DNA of 64,000 nt from CAYMPW01 sp964558505 (GCA_964558505.1 CAZLEI010000004.1:9367-73366), one strand, 5' to 3'; counted from the stretch's first letter, positions 16,850-33,800 are shown. Translations and numbers: made by a program. The notes: generated by a model not told the origin, from the letters alone.

Positions 16850-16859
16850 CTTATATATG
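16850..16859 (+). promoter_or_regulatory. TATA box for tRNA-Lys
   Basis: CTTATATATG lies about 45 bases before the mature tRNA-Lys 5' end, consistent with a short 5' trailer removed by RNase P. The rest of 16694-16902 shows no gene. Confidence 0.5.
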
Positions 16860-16902
16860 AGTATCAATTCCGTCCAAAGCACAAGCTTTAAGCTATCATC
16901 AA

Positions 16903-16976
16903 GGGCCTGTAGCTCAGCTAGGTAGAGCATCTGACTTTTAATCAGGTGGTCAAGGGTTCGAATCCCTTCAGGCCCG
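16903..16976 (+). tRNA. tRNA-Lys (TTT)
   Basis: Acceptor GGGCCTG/CAGGCCC, D-arm 'GCTCAGCTAGGTAGAGC', anticodon arm TCTGA-CTTTTAA-TCAGG, T-loop TTCGAAT, discriminator G. No intron and no encoded CCA. Confidence 0.93.
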
Positions 16977-17097
16977 CATGATGGTCTTCATGAGCGATCA
17001 ACGGCGGATCAAGTATGAGGAAAAAGATGACTACAGTGACTTTTAGCAAACAGCTTTCCCGCTGAACCGTTAGGCGGAGCAACTAACAGGTGAAATC

Positions 17098-17364
17098 ATG
17101 GCAGTAGACAACATCTCGTTCAACGTTCTCAAGCACGACCTCGTGCCTGAGCACCACCTTCTGTCCGAGGAGGATGCGGAGAAGATTCTCTCCAGCATGG
17201 GCATGACCCGTGACCAGCTTCCTAAGGTCAGGAAGAGCGATGCAGGCATCAGGGTACTGGAGAGCATTTACGGTCCTATCGAAGAAGGCCGTGTGGTTAA
17301 GATTGTGAGGAAGAGTGAGACGGCCCAGGAGTTCGTCGCATACAGACTCGTCACGAGGGGGTAA
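17098..17364 (+). CDS. rpoH: RNA polymerase subunit H (RpoH/Rpb5 C-terminal)
   Basis: 88 residues, typical of archaeal RpoH. The family pattern is present: '[23 protein letters not shown]', 'QLPKVRKSD' and the C-terminal '[23 protein letters not shown]' region. It forms the jaw of RNA polymerase contacting downstream DNA. AGGTG lies five bases before the ATG. It is the first gene of the rpo operon; the next gene starts four bases after its stop. Confidence 0.95.
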   Translation: MAVDNISFNVLKHDLVPEHHLLSEEDAEKILSSMGMTRDQLPKVRKSDAGIRVLESIYGPIEEGRVVKIVRKSETAQEFVAYRLVTRG

Positions 17365-17368
17365 ATTC

Positions 17369-20300
17369 TTGAGAGATCTAGTCAAATTGTATTTCGACGA
17401 GCGCAGCATAGTCAACCATCACGTATCGTCGTTCAACGACTTCCTCGCCACTGTCGACAATCCCAACAGCAGGATGCAGAGGATCGTCGACGATATGAGG
17501 GTCCCCACAGATGACGCAGACAGGGGCATCATCAAACTGGACCCGGAGCGCACCGGGGGAAGGAACATCGAGATCCGCATCGGCAGGAGGCGCGATGAGA
17601 ACGGCCTTGTCGATCCCCAGTCGAAACCTACAATACGCATCGACGAGCCGAAGGTCATGGAGGCCAACGGATACAGCCACGAGCTGACCCCCATGGAGGC
17701 CAGGCTCAGGAACCTCAACTACCTTTCACCTGTATATGTTCACTTCGACGTCCTCGAAGACGGCGTCGAGAAAGAGATGGCGGAGGCCGACAGATGGATC
17801 CACGTCGGCGACATGCCCATGATGGTCAAATCCAAAGGGTGCAACCTCAACAGGACCACCGTGGAGAACCACAAAGAGCATGAGATCACCGACGAAGAGT
17901 ACAAAGCGGAGCTCATCGCCAACAAAGAGGACCCCAGGGAGCCCGGAGGATACTTCATCATCGGCGGCACCGAGAGGGCCCTGATCACGCTGGAGGACCT
18001 GGCACCCAACAGGGTCATGGTCGAGTACAACGAGAAGTACGGCACCGCCGTCGAAGTAGCGAAGGTGTTCTCCCAGAGGGAGGGGTACCGTGCGCTCACC
18101 CTCGTTGAGAAGAAGAAGGACGGCATGGTCATGGTATCCGTGCCCGTCGCATCCGGATCCATCCCGCTCATCGCGCTCATGAAAGCGCTGGGAATGGAGT
18201 CCGACCAGGAGATATACGACACCATCGTGTCCCGCGACGACATGGCGAACATCGTCTACGCCAACATCGAGAGCTCCTACGACAAGAAGACCTACGCCCC
18301 CAACGGCTACCACACCCAGGAGGACGCGATCCTGTTCCTGGAGAGGAACTTCGCCGCCGGTCAGGCCAAGGAGTACAGGACGAAGAAGGTCGAGAGCATC
18401 CTCGACCGTTCCCTGCTGCCCCACCTCGGAGACTCCGAGGCGGACCGCATGAAGAAGGCCATTTACCTGGGACGCGTCGCCCGCGCCGTCCTCGAGCTGT
18501 CCCTCGGGGAGAGGAAAGAGGACGACAAGGACCACTACGCCAACAAGAGGCTCAAGCTCTCCGGCGACCTCATGGAGGATCTGTTCAGGACGAGCTTCAA
18601 CAGCCTCATGAAGGACCTGAAGTACCAGCTGGAGAGGAACTGGGGACGCAAGAAGAGCGAGCTCAACATATCGTCCTCCATCCGCCCCGACCTGCTCACG
18701 CACAAGCTCCTGCACGCCCTCGCGACCGGTAACTGGGTCGGCGGACGCGCCGGTGTCTCGCAGCTCCTCGACAGGACATCCAACATGTCCGCGATGTCGC
18801 ACCTCAGGAGGATAACGTCCTCGCTGACCAGGAGCCAGCCTCACTTCGAGGCACGTGACCTGCACCCCACGCAGTGGGGAAGGCTGTGCCCTTCAGAGAC
18901 CCCCGAGGGTCAGAACTGCGGTCTGGTGAAGAACGCGGCCCTCATCATCGACGTCTCCGAGGGATTCCCCGACTCCGATGTCAAGTGGATGCTGAAGGAG
19001 TTCGATGTCGGACCCGTCAAACAGCAGTACACCCGTGTCTACGTCAACGGCGACCTGGTAGGTTCCCACGAGGATGCCAGGAAGCTCCTGGACGGCATAC
19101 GCGACCGCCGCAGGTGCGGACTCCTCTCCAACGAGATCAACATCCGTTTCGACGAGGACATGAACGAGGTCATCATCAACTGCGACGAGGGCCGTCTCAG
19201 ACGCCCCCTGCTCGTCCTGAAGGACGGCAGGACCATGCTCACCAGGAAGCACCTGGAGGGCATCCGCGACAAGAAGATCAAATGGAACGACCTGTTCCGC
19301 GAGGGCATACTCGAGTGGCTCGACGCCGAAGAGGAAGAGGATGTGCTCATCGCCGTGGACGCGTACGATGTCCCCAACAGATGCGAGCACTGCGGACACG
19401 CGCTCTCGCCCATGGACGTCGACTGGATGAACCCCGGGATCGAGGGCGATTGCGTCCTCAAATGCAAATGGTGCGGAGGGGACATGGCAGTGCCCACGAA
19501 GATCACGTCCGCCCACACCCACATGGAGGTGGACCCGATGGTCATCATCGGTGTCGCATCCGGTATCGTCCCGTACCCCGAGCACAACTCCGCGCCCCGT
19601 GTCACGATGGGCGCCGCGATGGCCAAACAGGCACTCGGGATACCTGCGGCGAACTACCGCCTCAGGCCCGACACCCGCGGACACCTGCTCCACTACCCCC
19701 AGGTGCCCATGGTCCAGACCCAGACCATGCAGTTCATGGGATACAACCACAGGCCCGCCGGTCAGAATTTCTGCATCGCGGTCCTTTCATACCACGGATA
19801 CAACATAGAAGATGCCCTTGTCATGAACAAGAGCTCCATACAGAGAGGGCTCGGCAGGTCCACGTTCATGAGGTCCTACCGTTCCGAGGAGCGCCGCTAC
19901 CCCGGCGGACAGGAGGACCACTTCGAGATCCCCATGCCCGACGTCATCGGTGCCCGCGCCGACCTGGCGTACGCATCTCTGGGAGAGGACGGCCTGATCG
20001 CGCCCGAGTCCGACGTGACCGGCGCGGACGTCCTCATCGGAAAGACATCCCCGCCCCGTTTCCTCGAGGAGGAGACGGATTTCCTGACGCCTCAGAAGAG
20101 GAGGGAGACATCCGTCACCGTCAGGCCCGGGGAGAAAGGATACGTCGATTCTGTCATGATCACGGAGTCCGAGAACGGCTCCAGGCTCGTCAGGGTCAAG
20201 ATCAGGGACGAGAGGATCCCCGAGCTGGGCGACAAGTTCTGCTCCAGGTTCGGCCAGAAGGGCGTCATCGGACGCCTGGTCGACCAGTGCGACATGCCGT

Positions 20301-20964
20301 TCACCCAGGACGGCGTCACCCCCGATCTCGTGGTCAACCCCCACGGTATCCCTTCCCGTATGACGATCGGGCACGTGCTCGAGATGATCGCGGGGAAGGT
20401 CGGTGCCATGGACGGACGCGTCATCGACGGCACTGCGTTCTCCGGAGAGAACGAGAGGTCCATCCGCGACGGTCTCGTCAGGAACGGATTCAAGAACACC
20501 GGCAAAGAGGTCATGTACGACGGCAGGACCGGCCGCATGATCCAGACGGACGTCTACACCGGAGTGATCTTCTACGAGAAGCTGCACCACATGGTCAGCG
20601 GGAAGATGCACGTCCGTTCGCGCGGACCCGTCCAGATACTCACCAGGCAGCCCACCGAGGGACGTTCCAGGCAGGGAGGTCTCAGGTTCGGAGAGATGGA
20701 GAGGGACTGTCTCATCGGCCACGGCGCCGCGATGGTCATCAAGGACCGTCTGCTCGATGAGTCCGACGGGACGCAGCAGTACATCTGCGGCAACCCCAAG
20801 TGCGGGCACATCGCGATCATGGACAGGCACGGTTCGCTGTACTGTCCTGTGTGCAAGAACAACACCAGCATCTACCTGGTGCAGACGTCCTATGCGTTCA
20901 AGCTGCTCATGGACGAGCTCCTGTCGCTTGGTGTCGCCATGAGGCTTCAGCTGGAGGACTTAAG

Positions 20965-20968
<4 letters not shown>
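17369..20968 (+). CDS. rpoB: RNA polymerase subunit B (unsplit B''+B')
   Basis: 1199 residues from TTG 17369, which is preceded by GAGGGGG at good spacing; an upstream frame from 17315 overlaps rpoH and is not family-like. The protein contains both halves that most methanogens encode as separate B'' and B' genes. Visible landmarks are '[23 protein letters not shown]', '[14 protein letters not shown]', '[14 protein letters not shown]', 'THEG'-type '[20 protein letters not shown]' and a C-terminal zinc site ('CGNPKCG', 'CPVCKNN'). It forms one side of the catalytic cleft. The stop overlaps the rpoA1 start. Confidence 0.96.
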
Positions 20969-25482
<4,514 letters not shown>

Positions 25483-25486
25483 GAAC

Positions 25487-25915
25487 ATGTCTGCCGATAT
25501 CGTACTTACCGAGGACACCCTCAGATACATATCCCTCTTCGAGGCGATAACGAAGGCCAATGTCATCGACTGCATGGATACTGAGGAGAAGCTCGTGTTC
25601 GTCGTCGAGAAGGGCCAGGGCAACATAGCTGTGGGTAAGAAAGGCGAGCATGTGATAAAGCTCAAGGAGAAGACCGGGAAGAACATCCAGGTTGTGGAGT
25701 ACTCCGAGGATCCCGAGCAGTTCGTCATGAACGTGTTCCATATCTACACTCCTCAGAAGGTCGAGATCGAGCAACGCGGGAACATAACCCACGCAACCGT
25801 GACCGTTGATCCCAAGCTCAAGGGACGCGCCATCGGGAAAGCGGGCAAGAACCTGCGCATTGCAAGGGACATCGTCAACAGGCATCACGAGATCCAGAGC
25901 ATCAGCGTGGACTGA
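25487..25915 (+). CDS. nusA: NusA-like transcription factor
   Basis: 142 residues containing the two KH domains of archaeal NusA ('NIAVGKKGEHVIKLKEKTGKNIQVVEY', and 'KGRAIGKAGKNLRIARDIVNRHHEI' region with GxxG loops). It lacks the S1 and RNAP-binding domains of bacterial NusA, as is normal in archaea. It binds RNA and is presumed to affect elongation or termination. It is the last gene of the rpo operon here; the r-proteins S12 and S7 that often follow are absent. Confidence 0.93.
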   Translation: MSADIVLTEDTLRYISLFEAITKANVIDCMDTEEKLVFVVEKGQGNIAVGKKGEHVIKLKEKTGKNIQVVEYSEDPEQFVMNVFHIYTPQKVEIEQRGNITHATVTVDPKLKGRAIGKAGKNLRIARDIVNRHHEIQSISVD

Positions 25916-25969
25916 TCGTGTCATCCCCGACGGTCGGTGCGCCCCGAGCAGGGACGCCGAAAAACCATT

Positions 25970-26003
25970 TACCTTCTTTAAATTTATTCAATAATTTGAA
26001 TGT
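25970..26003. terminator. AT-rich convergent terminator region
   Basis: A/T-rich stretch between nusA (+) and the radical SAM gene (-), with T-tracts for each direction and an inverted repeat ATTCAA-TAAT-TTGAAT at 25986-26001. Archaeal termination relies on T-rich tracts, so this may serve both genes. Confidence 0.45.
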
Positions 26004-26012
26004 CTGGCTATG

Positions 26013-27074
26013 TTACTTCAACGGTGTACGTTCGACCTCCAGGCCGTCCGCTGTGGGGTACGTTTCCGACAGATAGCATTTGTAAGGCAGCTCCCCCGCG
26101 AGCTCCTCGAGTATCCATGGCGCGACCGCCAGGCAACCCTTCTCGGGCAATGCGGCCATGAGCTCTGCGGGCACTTCGTACGTGCCGGACAGGAGGTCCA
26201 TGGCGGCATCGAGGTCGTCAGCGTACAGCAGCCCCCTTATCAGGGTGCCGTCCTCGGTGACTATCTCATACTCTTCGGCGATGTGCTCGGCACGGCGTAT
26301 GAGACGGTTCCTGAGCTGCACGCCGTCCTTGAATGCAGAAGAGCAGAAATGGACGTTGGCCTTCCGATGCCGTTTGAGCATGGCGTGGGCCACTTCTTCC
26401 GAGCCGGAAACTGCCGACGAGATCTCGTCCTTCAGTCCGTAACCATGCTCTCCCATCATGTTCCAGTTGCTCTCGGAGAACTCCAATTCGTTGAGGTTGA
26501 CGAACCTCACGCCTGCCGACTCGGCATATTTTATAAGCGCGTCCAGGTCCGCATCGTGGCCGGGCAGTGCGGGCACTTCGATGCCCACATCGATGCCGCA
26601 GGTCCTGACGATCTCCGCCAGCGGGGTCCTCTCCATATGAGCCCAAACATCGGGCGACGGATGGAACCTGATCTCGTCCAGTCCGGCATCGGCGACTTTC
26701 TTGACAAGTGCCGGGTCCATGGTGGACGTGTACAGATGGATGTGGTGCTCGTCGCCGAACCGCTCTTTGAGGAGGCGTATCACGCGTATCGTCCTCTCCG
26801 GACTCATGAGCGGGTCCCCGCCGGTTATGCCGGTCCCGGTGGCATCCATGGCCTCGGCTTCCGCGATGATCTCTTCGGGCGCAGTGACCTGCATCTCGTT
26901 GGCGTAGACCACGTCGCGGTCCTTCTTCTCCAACGACACCGGGCAGTAGAAGCAGCCAGTCCCGCAGATCCCGCTGACGAACAGGACCATCTTCGATCCT
27001 TTTATGCAGTGTTCGCAGCCGACGGCCAACCGGCCGTTCGTGGCAGAGCCGCAATCCATCTTCCTGATACGCAT
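26013..27074 (-). CDS. Radical SAM protein (COG2108-like)
   Basis: 353 residues from ATG 27074. The cluster motif is 'CGTGCFYCPVS' (CxxxCxxC form), with the SAM-binding 'GITGGDPLMSPERT' and further core strands 'HLYTSTMD' and 'RFHPSPDVW'. An N-terminal pair 'CGSATNGR...CEHC' may bind a metal. The family is uncharacterised and common in methanogens. A longer frame reaches 27125, but the TATA-like element at 27095-27104 lies between the two candidates and favours 27074 as a near-leaderless start. It is divergent from pyrF. The substrate is unknown. Confidence 0.82.
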   Translation of the reverse strand: MRIRKMDCGSATNGRLAVGCEHCIKGSKMVLFVSGICGTGCFYCPVSLEKKDRDVVYANEMQVTAPEEIIAEAEAMDATGTGITGGDPLMSPERTIRVIRLLKERFGDEHHIHLYTSTMDPALVKKVADAGLDEIRFHPSPDVWAHMERTPLAEIVRTCGIDVGIEVPALPGHDADLDALIKYAESAGVRFVNLNELEFSESNWNMMGEHGYGLKDEISSAVSGSEEVAHAMLKRHRKANVHFCSSAFKDGVQLRNRLIRRAEHIAEEYEIVTEDGTLIRGLLYADDLDAAMDLLSGTYEVPAELMAALPEKGCLAVAPWILEELAGELPYKCYLSETYPTADGLEVERTPLK

Positions 27075-27094
27075 CACCGAGCAATCGTCGAACC

Positions 27095-27104
27095 CTTTAT
27101 TAAG
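27095..27104. promoter_or_regulatory. Shared TATA-like element between radical SAM gene and pyrF
   Basis: CTTTATTAAG reads CTTAATAAAG on the other strand. It lies about 25 bases from the likely start of the minus-strand gene and 30-40 bases before the pyrF ATG. It is the only AT-rich box in this short intergenic region. Confidence 0.4.
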
Positions 27105-27134
27105 AGTTGTGAACTTGCATGACATGGTGAACAG

Positions 27135-27779
27135 ATGAGGAAGGACACGCGCTTGGTATTGGCATTGGATGAGACGAACGAGGAGAAGGCGATGGACATA
27201 GCCAGATCAGTTTCTCCGTACGTCGATGCAGTGAAGATCAATTGGCCTTTGGTCCTTTCCGCGGGGCCGGGGATGATCACCAAGCTCTCGAAGGAGACAG
27301 AGGTCATATGCGATTTCAAAGTGGCCGACATACCCAACACCGTGCGCCTCATCGTCGAGCAGTCGGTATCCAAGGGGGCGTCCGCGGTGATCGTGCATGC
27401 ATTCACCGGGGAGGACTCCATGACAGCCGCCGTCGAGGCCGCCGGAGATGCGGAGATATACGCGGTAACCGAGATGAGCCACCCCGGCGGGAAGATGTTC
27501 ACGGCGCTCCATGCGGAGGAGATGGCGGCGATGGGCGTCAGATGCGGCGCGGCCGGGTTCATAGCGCCTGCCACGCGCCCGGAGAGGATAGCGGCCGTGC
27601 GCTCGATAATCGGGGACAGGAAGATCCTGTCCCCCGGTGTCGGGGCACAGGGCGGCAGCGCATCGTCAGCGATATCCGCAGGGGCGGACTACGTGATAGT
27701 GGGCCGCGCGATCTACGGTTCGGAGGACCCCCGGTCGGCAGCCAGGTCCATATACGAGGAGATAGCGTCGTCCCTGTGA
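27135..27779 (+). CDS. pyrF: Orotidine-5'-phosphate decarboxylase
   Basis: 214 residues, a TIM barrel converting OMP to UMP, the last step of de novo pyrimidine synthesis. The catalytic motif D-x-K-x-x-D appears as 'DFKVADIPNT', with 'LALDETN' and 'DAVKINWPL' before it and the phosphate-gripper 'SPGVGAQGG' and 'ADYVIVGRAIYG' after it. Length and order are normal for the archaeal type. Divergent from the radical SAM gene. Confidence 0.95.
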   Translation: MRKDTRLVLALDETNEEKAMDIARSVSPYVDAVKINWPLVLSAGPGMITKLSKETEVICDFKVADIPNTVRLIVEQSVSKGASAVIVHAFTGEDSMTAAVEAAGDAEIYAVTEMSHPGGKMFTALHAEEMAAMGVRCGAAGFIAPATRPERIAAVRSIIGDRKILSPGVGAQGGSASSAISAGADYVIVGRAIYGSEDPRSAARSIYEEIASSL

Positions 27780-27782
27780 CGC

Positions 27783-27812
27783 CCCCTCTTTTTATTATAT
27801 TATATTTACTCT
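27783..27812 (+). terminator. T-rich terminator after pyrF
   Basis: The run CTCTTTTTATTATATTATAT and following T-rich bases begin just after the pyrF stop, fitting an archaeal oligo-T terminator. Confidence 0.45.
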
Positions 27813-27828
27813 CTCGCCCGTCCGTAAA

Positions 27829-27838
27829 CCTATAAATA
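27829..27838 (+). promoter_or_regulatory. TATA box for the AglB-like gene
   Basis: CCTATAAATA predicts transcription starting near 27857. That lies after ATG 27850 but before ATG 27886, so it argues for the later start. Confidence 0.5.
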
Positions 27839-27885
27839 GAACTGCCCCTATGAACCGCCATTCTATAGAAGCGGAGAATTCTAGA

Positions 27886-30800
27886 ATGCGCAAATTCGTA
27901 TCTAAGTCAACCGACTCTCAAAAAGAGAGTAAAGGTCGCTCCATTGTGGGCGACGGTGGATGGTTTGGGAACAATAAGCGCCTGGTCCTGATGCTGTTCG
28001 CGATAGTATTGGTGGCCCTCTTCCTGAGGGTCTTCTATTCGTACGGCATCTCCGTGGGAAGCGGCATCGCCCTTTCCGGAGGATCGAGCGCGGAATATCA
28101 CCTCAGTGTGATTGAGAACCTGGTCGCTACCGGCCAGTTCGTCATCTCGGACCTTGCAGTCAACTACCCGTACGGCGGTCTCAACGTGTTCCCGCCGTTG
28201 ATGGACGTCATCGTCGCCCTGTTCGCGTGGATCGCCACGGCTGCAGGCGTGCCCGTCGCTACGGCGAGTGCGGCGGCTCTGTCCTGGTTCGCACCCATCG
28301 TCGGCACCCTTGCCGTTGTTGCTGCGTACTACCTCGGAGTCGAGATGTACAACAAGAAGGTCGGCGTGCTTGCTGCCCTCTTCCTTGCTGTGTTCCCCCT
28401 CATGATATCGGGAACCGTGTTCTCCAACGGGACTGAGAGCGCGTTCTACCTGTTCCTCTTCATCGGCATGCTGTTCTTCCTCGTGAAGGCCGTGAAAGCA
28501 GTCGATGCCACCGAGATGCAGGGATACAAGGCCGTTTTCGCTGACAGGGCGATACTGAAGCCCATGATCTTCACGATCATCTGCTTCGTCCTCATCGCCC
28601 TCACATGGAACGGATTCTACGCCGTGGTCCTCGTGCTCGTGGCCATAATGGTCATCCAGGCGCTCCTCGACAGGTTCAGGGGCAAGGATTTCACGGTCAT
28701 CACCATGCTCTACGCCATGGTCCTCCTGATCGGCATCTGCATCTCTGCGGCATACTACGTACCCGCAGGGCTTTGGAATGCGGTCTTCTCCGGGCCGTTC
28801 ATCGTGTCGATCATGGCGGTCGTCTTCACGCTCGCATACACGAAGGTGCAGTCCAAGCCGTGGATAATCACCATCCCCGTGTTCGCGGTCATCATCGCAG
28901 CGATCTTCGTGGCGCTCTACTTCGCCGCGCCCGCACTCTTCAACGACGTCGTGTTCGGGAACAGCATCTATGGCGGTAACCTCTTCGGGAACCTCATAAT
29001 CGCTTCCGACGGACCGACGCTCTCCCAGCTCGGGACGTACTATGGATGGGCGACCTTCTGGTTCCCCATGGCGATGCTCGTCCTCATGGCATGGGGATTC
29101 CGCAAGAACATGGATTCCAGATTCTACGTCTTCATGTTCCTGTGGTACGCCGCACTCCTGATCCTCACTTGGGTCACCGACGCCACCATGTTCCTTTGCG
29201 CACCGGTCTACGCCATAGGCGCGGCCGCACTCATCGTGAAGGTCTTGGACCTCGTCGACATACGCGGTTATTTCGCCAGTTTCAAAGGGGTCGACTTCAA
29301 ATCCTTCTGGAAGAAGCTGATAAAGCCCGCTCCCTTCATCGCGGTCCTCGTCGGAGTGTTCCTGGTGGCCATGCCCGGTGCGATATACGCCGTGGATGCC
29401 AGCATATCCAACAACGAGAAATCCGACTACAACCTCTCTGCTCTCGGTGCTGCCGGCTACTACGTCGACACCACGGATGCGAACACGATCAACAACCTGT
29501 GGAACCAGTACTCTTCGGAGATCAAGACGGGTGCACTCGTCACCTGGACCAACTACGCCAACACTGCCGCGGCCATCGGCGGGTTCCCCACCGTGACCTC
29601 CATCACCGGCGGAGGCGCATCGGCCGCATCCAACATCATGTTGGCGAACGGAAGCGCAGGCGCGACGGCGGCAATGGCAGTGCGCATGATTGAATCGAAA
29701 GGGCTCTCCGAGTTCCAGTCGATCCTCGCCGCATACCCTGATATCGACTATGCATACCTCACGACCCTGTTCACGAACGAGAAGTTCGTCAAGGACCTCG
29801 TCATCGGTGCACCCGATGTCTACGGTGCGGTATCCACATCCATAACCTTCGAGAACGCCCGCTACCTCGCGGTCGTGGAGTACCTGACATCCAGCCTCTC
29901 CGAGCCCCAGATCGACAAGCTCTACGATGCGGTCTGCGCCCAGATCGACAAGCAGATCAGCTACATAGCGGTCAACGGATCGATGCTCCACCTCTACTAC
30001 AACGACGGATCGTCGCTGTCCACGATGGCGTACCTCAACGATTACGCATTCTCGACGGACGGGTCCGTCACGAAGTTCTACTCCTACGGGACCTCGTCAC
30101 CCTATTACTGCACATACACGAGCGCGATGTACGAGACCTTCCTCTGGAAGTCCATCATCGGCATGTCGCCCGCTGATGTCGGCATATCGTCGGGCATCTC
30201 GTACCTCAGCTCCCTCGCACTCAGCGACGGGACGTACAAGGCACACCCCGGATACGGCCTCAGCAACTACAGCCTGGCCTACTGGCATGTCATGTACAAC
30301 GCGGATAAAGAGGCCACCCTGGCCTCCGAGGGATGGGTCGACATGGATGCGTACGAGGCCATGGCGCTTCAGGAGTCCGAGGGCGGTCTCATCAACTACA
30401 TAGCCGGAACGACCATGTTCGAGTACAGGTCCAACACCGTGACGAACACCCTCAGCGGGAAGGTCACATACGACACGGGGTCGTCCATCGATCCCGCGAA
30501 GGGGATCCAGGTCGCAGTGTTCGAGGGAATGGACACCGACGGCGACGGCAATGTCGACGAGTACATGCAGCGCTGCACCACATACACCAATGCAGAGGGC
30601 AAGTACGAAGTGTCCGTGAGCAACACGGCGGTCGGCTACAAACTGGTCTATTCCGCAGGCACGAAGACGATGACCGGCGGTGTGGAGATCAAGACGCTCT
30701 ACAACCCGGCCCTCAACGATTCGAGGCTCAGCTTCACCGTGGCGAACATCTCCATGAGCGGGCAGGTCCTGGTCAATGGCGAGAAGTACGTCACATCGGC

Positions 30801-33800
30801 TGCCGAGCCGATCACGGTGCAGATACTCGGTGCCAGCACAGGATACAAGAGCTCGGTGACGTCCGCGTCCGGAGCATTCACCTTCAACAACGTCCTTCCC
30901 GACAGCTACACCATAACCGTGGTCAAGGCGAACGGGAACACGCTCGTATCGACCACATACAAGACGCTCGAGGGACACAACTCGGGCATAGAGGTCGAGA
31001 CCGCAACCGGGAAGATCACGGTCACGGTCACCGACGACACCGGGAACACCGTCAACGGCGGCTCGGTCGTCGCCACCGACACCACCGATGGACAGAGGTT
31101 CTACGGGACCATCGAGAACGGCACGGCAGTGATACAGGTCATCCCCGGGAAGTTCACGATCAGCGCGGCGGACGGGTACTCTTCAGTGTACTCCACATCC
31201 GTCACGGTGGCATCCTCCGGATCCAAGACGGCGAGCCTCACGGTCTACAAGAGCGTCGATCTCTCGGTCACAGTTCCGACTGCCGGGATGTCCGTGACCC
31301 TGTCCGGGTCTGACGGCTTCACGATGTCCGCATCCTCCGGGAACACCACGACTGCGAAGTTCGCGGTGCCGATAAGCGTGGGTGCGGGGGTCGGGAACGG
31401 ATACACGTTCACGCTCACAGCATCCAATGGGGACAAAGCGGGATCATCGCTTCACTGGGCCACATGGACCTACTCCGGTTCGTCCACTGCGTCCGTGAGC
31501 CTTTCGTCCGCAGGCACTCTCCAGCAGGTCACAGGAACCCTGAAGGACAGCTCCGGCACCGCAACTGCTGGAACAGTGCTGTTCTACACCGCAGACGGAA
31601 AGGTCCTGACGGGATCCGCCGGCAGCGATGGCGCGATCACGGCTCTCCTGCCCTCCGGAACGTACACCATGTACGCATTCGACGGCAGCGACTCGGTGAT
31701 CCTCAAGAAGATAACGGTCGGGTCCGCCGTGCTCGCTCTCGGAGATGTCACCATGTCCGATGCACGCAAGATCACGTCCACGCTCAACTATTCCACGTAC
31801 ATGTCGTCCTCGACCAGCAAGACCCTCAGGTTCCTGCAGGTCAACATCGACGAGATCATCGTTGGAGAGGAGACCTTCTCGTTCTTCTACATGACGAACT
31901 CCTCCGGGAAAGCGATCGTGTACATACCGAGCGGCAGCTCGTGCACAGTGAACGTCCCTGCGATGTCCACGTCCGCGCTCACGATGGAAGCCCAGGCCAA
32001 CAAGATAGAGGCCGGCACTTCCAACAGCAGCAAGACGTACTCGGCCACCACGGTCGATGTCAACGTCAAATGCGGCGACGGGTACACAGTGCACCTCGAT
32101 CCGTACAGCAGCACCCTCAAGGAGGTCACCGTGACCCCCGCAGGAGTCGCTGTCAGGCCGGGTCAGTACACCGCGAAGGTCGAGGCCTCCTCCGGTTACT
32201 ACTACACCGGAACGGTCTACATCTACCCCGGAATGACCAGCATGACCCTCGACATAACACCGACAAAGGTCAACAAGGTCACCATATCGGGCCTGGACGC
32301 CTCCGATGTCGTCGATGTGAAGCCTCTCGACGGCGGCTCCAGCGTCAATGACGAAGCGGCGAAGGGCATATGGTATGTGGAATCCGGCTACAGCTACTAC
32401 TTCAAGATAACAGCGAGCAACGGCAACATCGCCTACCTCTCTGCAGACAATGTATCGGCCGATGTCACGTTCACCGGACCGGCGAAGACTGCGCCCATCA
32501 AGGTCACGGGATTCGTCGGAGTGGCCGGGACCGGAGATCTGGTCGTCGAGTACGGCGGGGTCTCGGTGCCCTTCTCCATAAAGGGAGGAGTGTACACGGC
32601 CACGTTGCCGACAGGCATCACCGGGGACATCAGGTTCACGGCGAGCGTCGCCAACACCGTCGACGGTAAGACGTACTACTTCGACAGGTCGGTCACGATG
32701 GCATCGAACCAGGTGACGGACGGTCTCGTGCTGAACCTCAGCTCCGTGGACAGCGGTGTCACCGCAGCCCTCGGCAGCACGGTGGTCAACACGGCGAACG
32801 ACATGGTCTCGTTCTCCATCCTGCTGACCAACACATCGAACTCGGCGGTCACCCTGGTGCCTTCCGGCGGAAGCGCATGGAGCAAGATATCGTTCCCCAG
32901 CGGATCCATCGTGGTCCCCGCCAAGGGCACGTACACCTTGACCGTGGCCAATGCCGTCTACACGCACGGCACCGCTGCCGGAAGCTCGTCGCTCAGCGTC
33001 AGTTTCTCGGATGCGGCAGGCAGCACGGTTCTGTCGACCACGGTCGATGCCCCCGGGATGTACCCGGCATATGCCGTCAACAGCGGTGCGGGAAGCTTCT
33101 CCAACGGAGTGGCGACCTTCGGGTTCACAGTGACCAACAACCTGGACGTCGAGCAGACAGTCCTGGTCGACGGAGGATCCGCATGGAAGACCATCGACTT
33201 CACCCTGTCCGGCGCGTCCGTGCAGGCAGTGACGGTGCCCGCGAAGGGAACGGTCACGGTCGTGGCCAATGCGACATACGATGCGGCCAAGCACGGAATG
33301 GGCGACAAGACGATGTCGGTCATCCTGTCCAGTGTGAATGGCGACAAGATGCAGACCATGACGGTCGATACCACCGGAATGATCCATTCCGCAACGACCT
33401 CGACCGTCGTGGACTCCAGCCTCGGGACCGACGCGTCCTCGGATGCGGTCAACGGATACGAGTACATGTACGCGGTGACACTGAACAACAAGGACAATTT
33501 CGCGAAGTTCGCATCGCTCTCGGTCACCGGCAACCTGTCCGGATGGTATGTGACCATCATGGACGCGGCCGGAACGACGATACTCGATGCCAACGGCGGA
33601 TCCTACAAGATCCCGGCCTTCTCCACGGAGACGGTCTATGTGAAGGTCATGTCGCATCAGGGAGCGGTTGCCGTGCCCAGTCTCACCATCGCGGTGACCG
33701 TGACGGACGGGGCAGGGAATTCGATGCCGGTCTCGACGACGAGCTCGAACATCGCGATCAGCGGCAACACTGCCACCATGACGCAGTCCGAAGGCTCCAT

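Noticed and set aside
17726..18865. 379-residue minus-strand frame inside rpoB
   Set aside because: Antisense to conserved rpoB sequence and Val/Leu/Gly-rich, an artefact of codon bias.
27907..29991. 694-residue minus-strand frame inside the AglB-like gene
   Set aside because: Asp/Glu/His/Gly-rich shadow with no motif; the plus strand has membrane helices and AglB-like segments.
31444..33657. 737-residue minus-strand frame
   Set aside because: Repetitive His/Arg/Gly composition mirrors the Ser/Thr-rich repeats on the plus strand.
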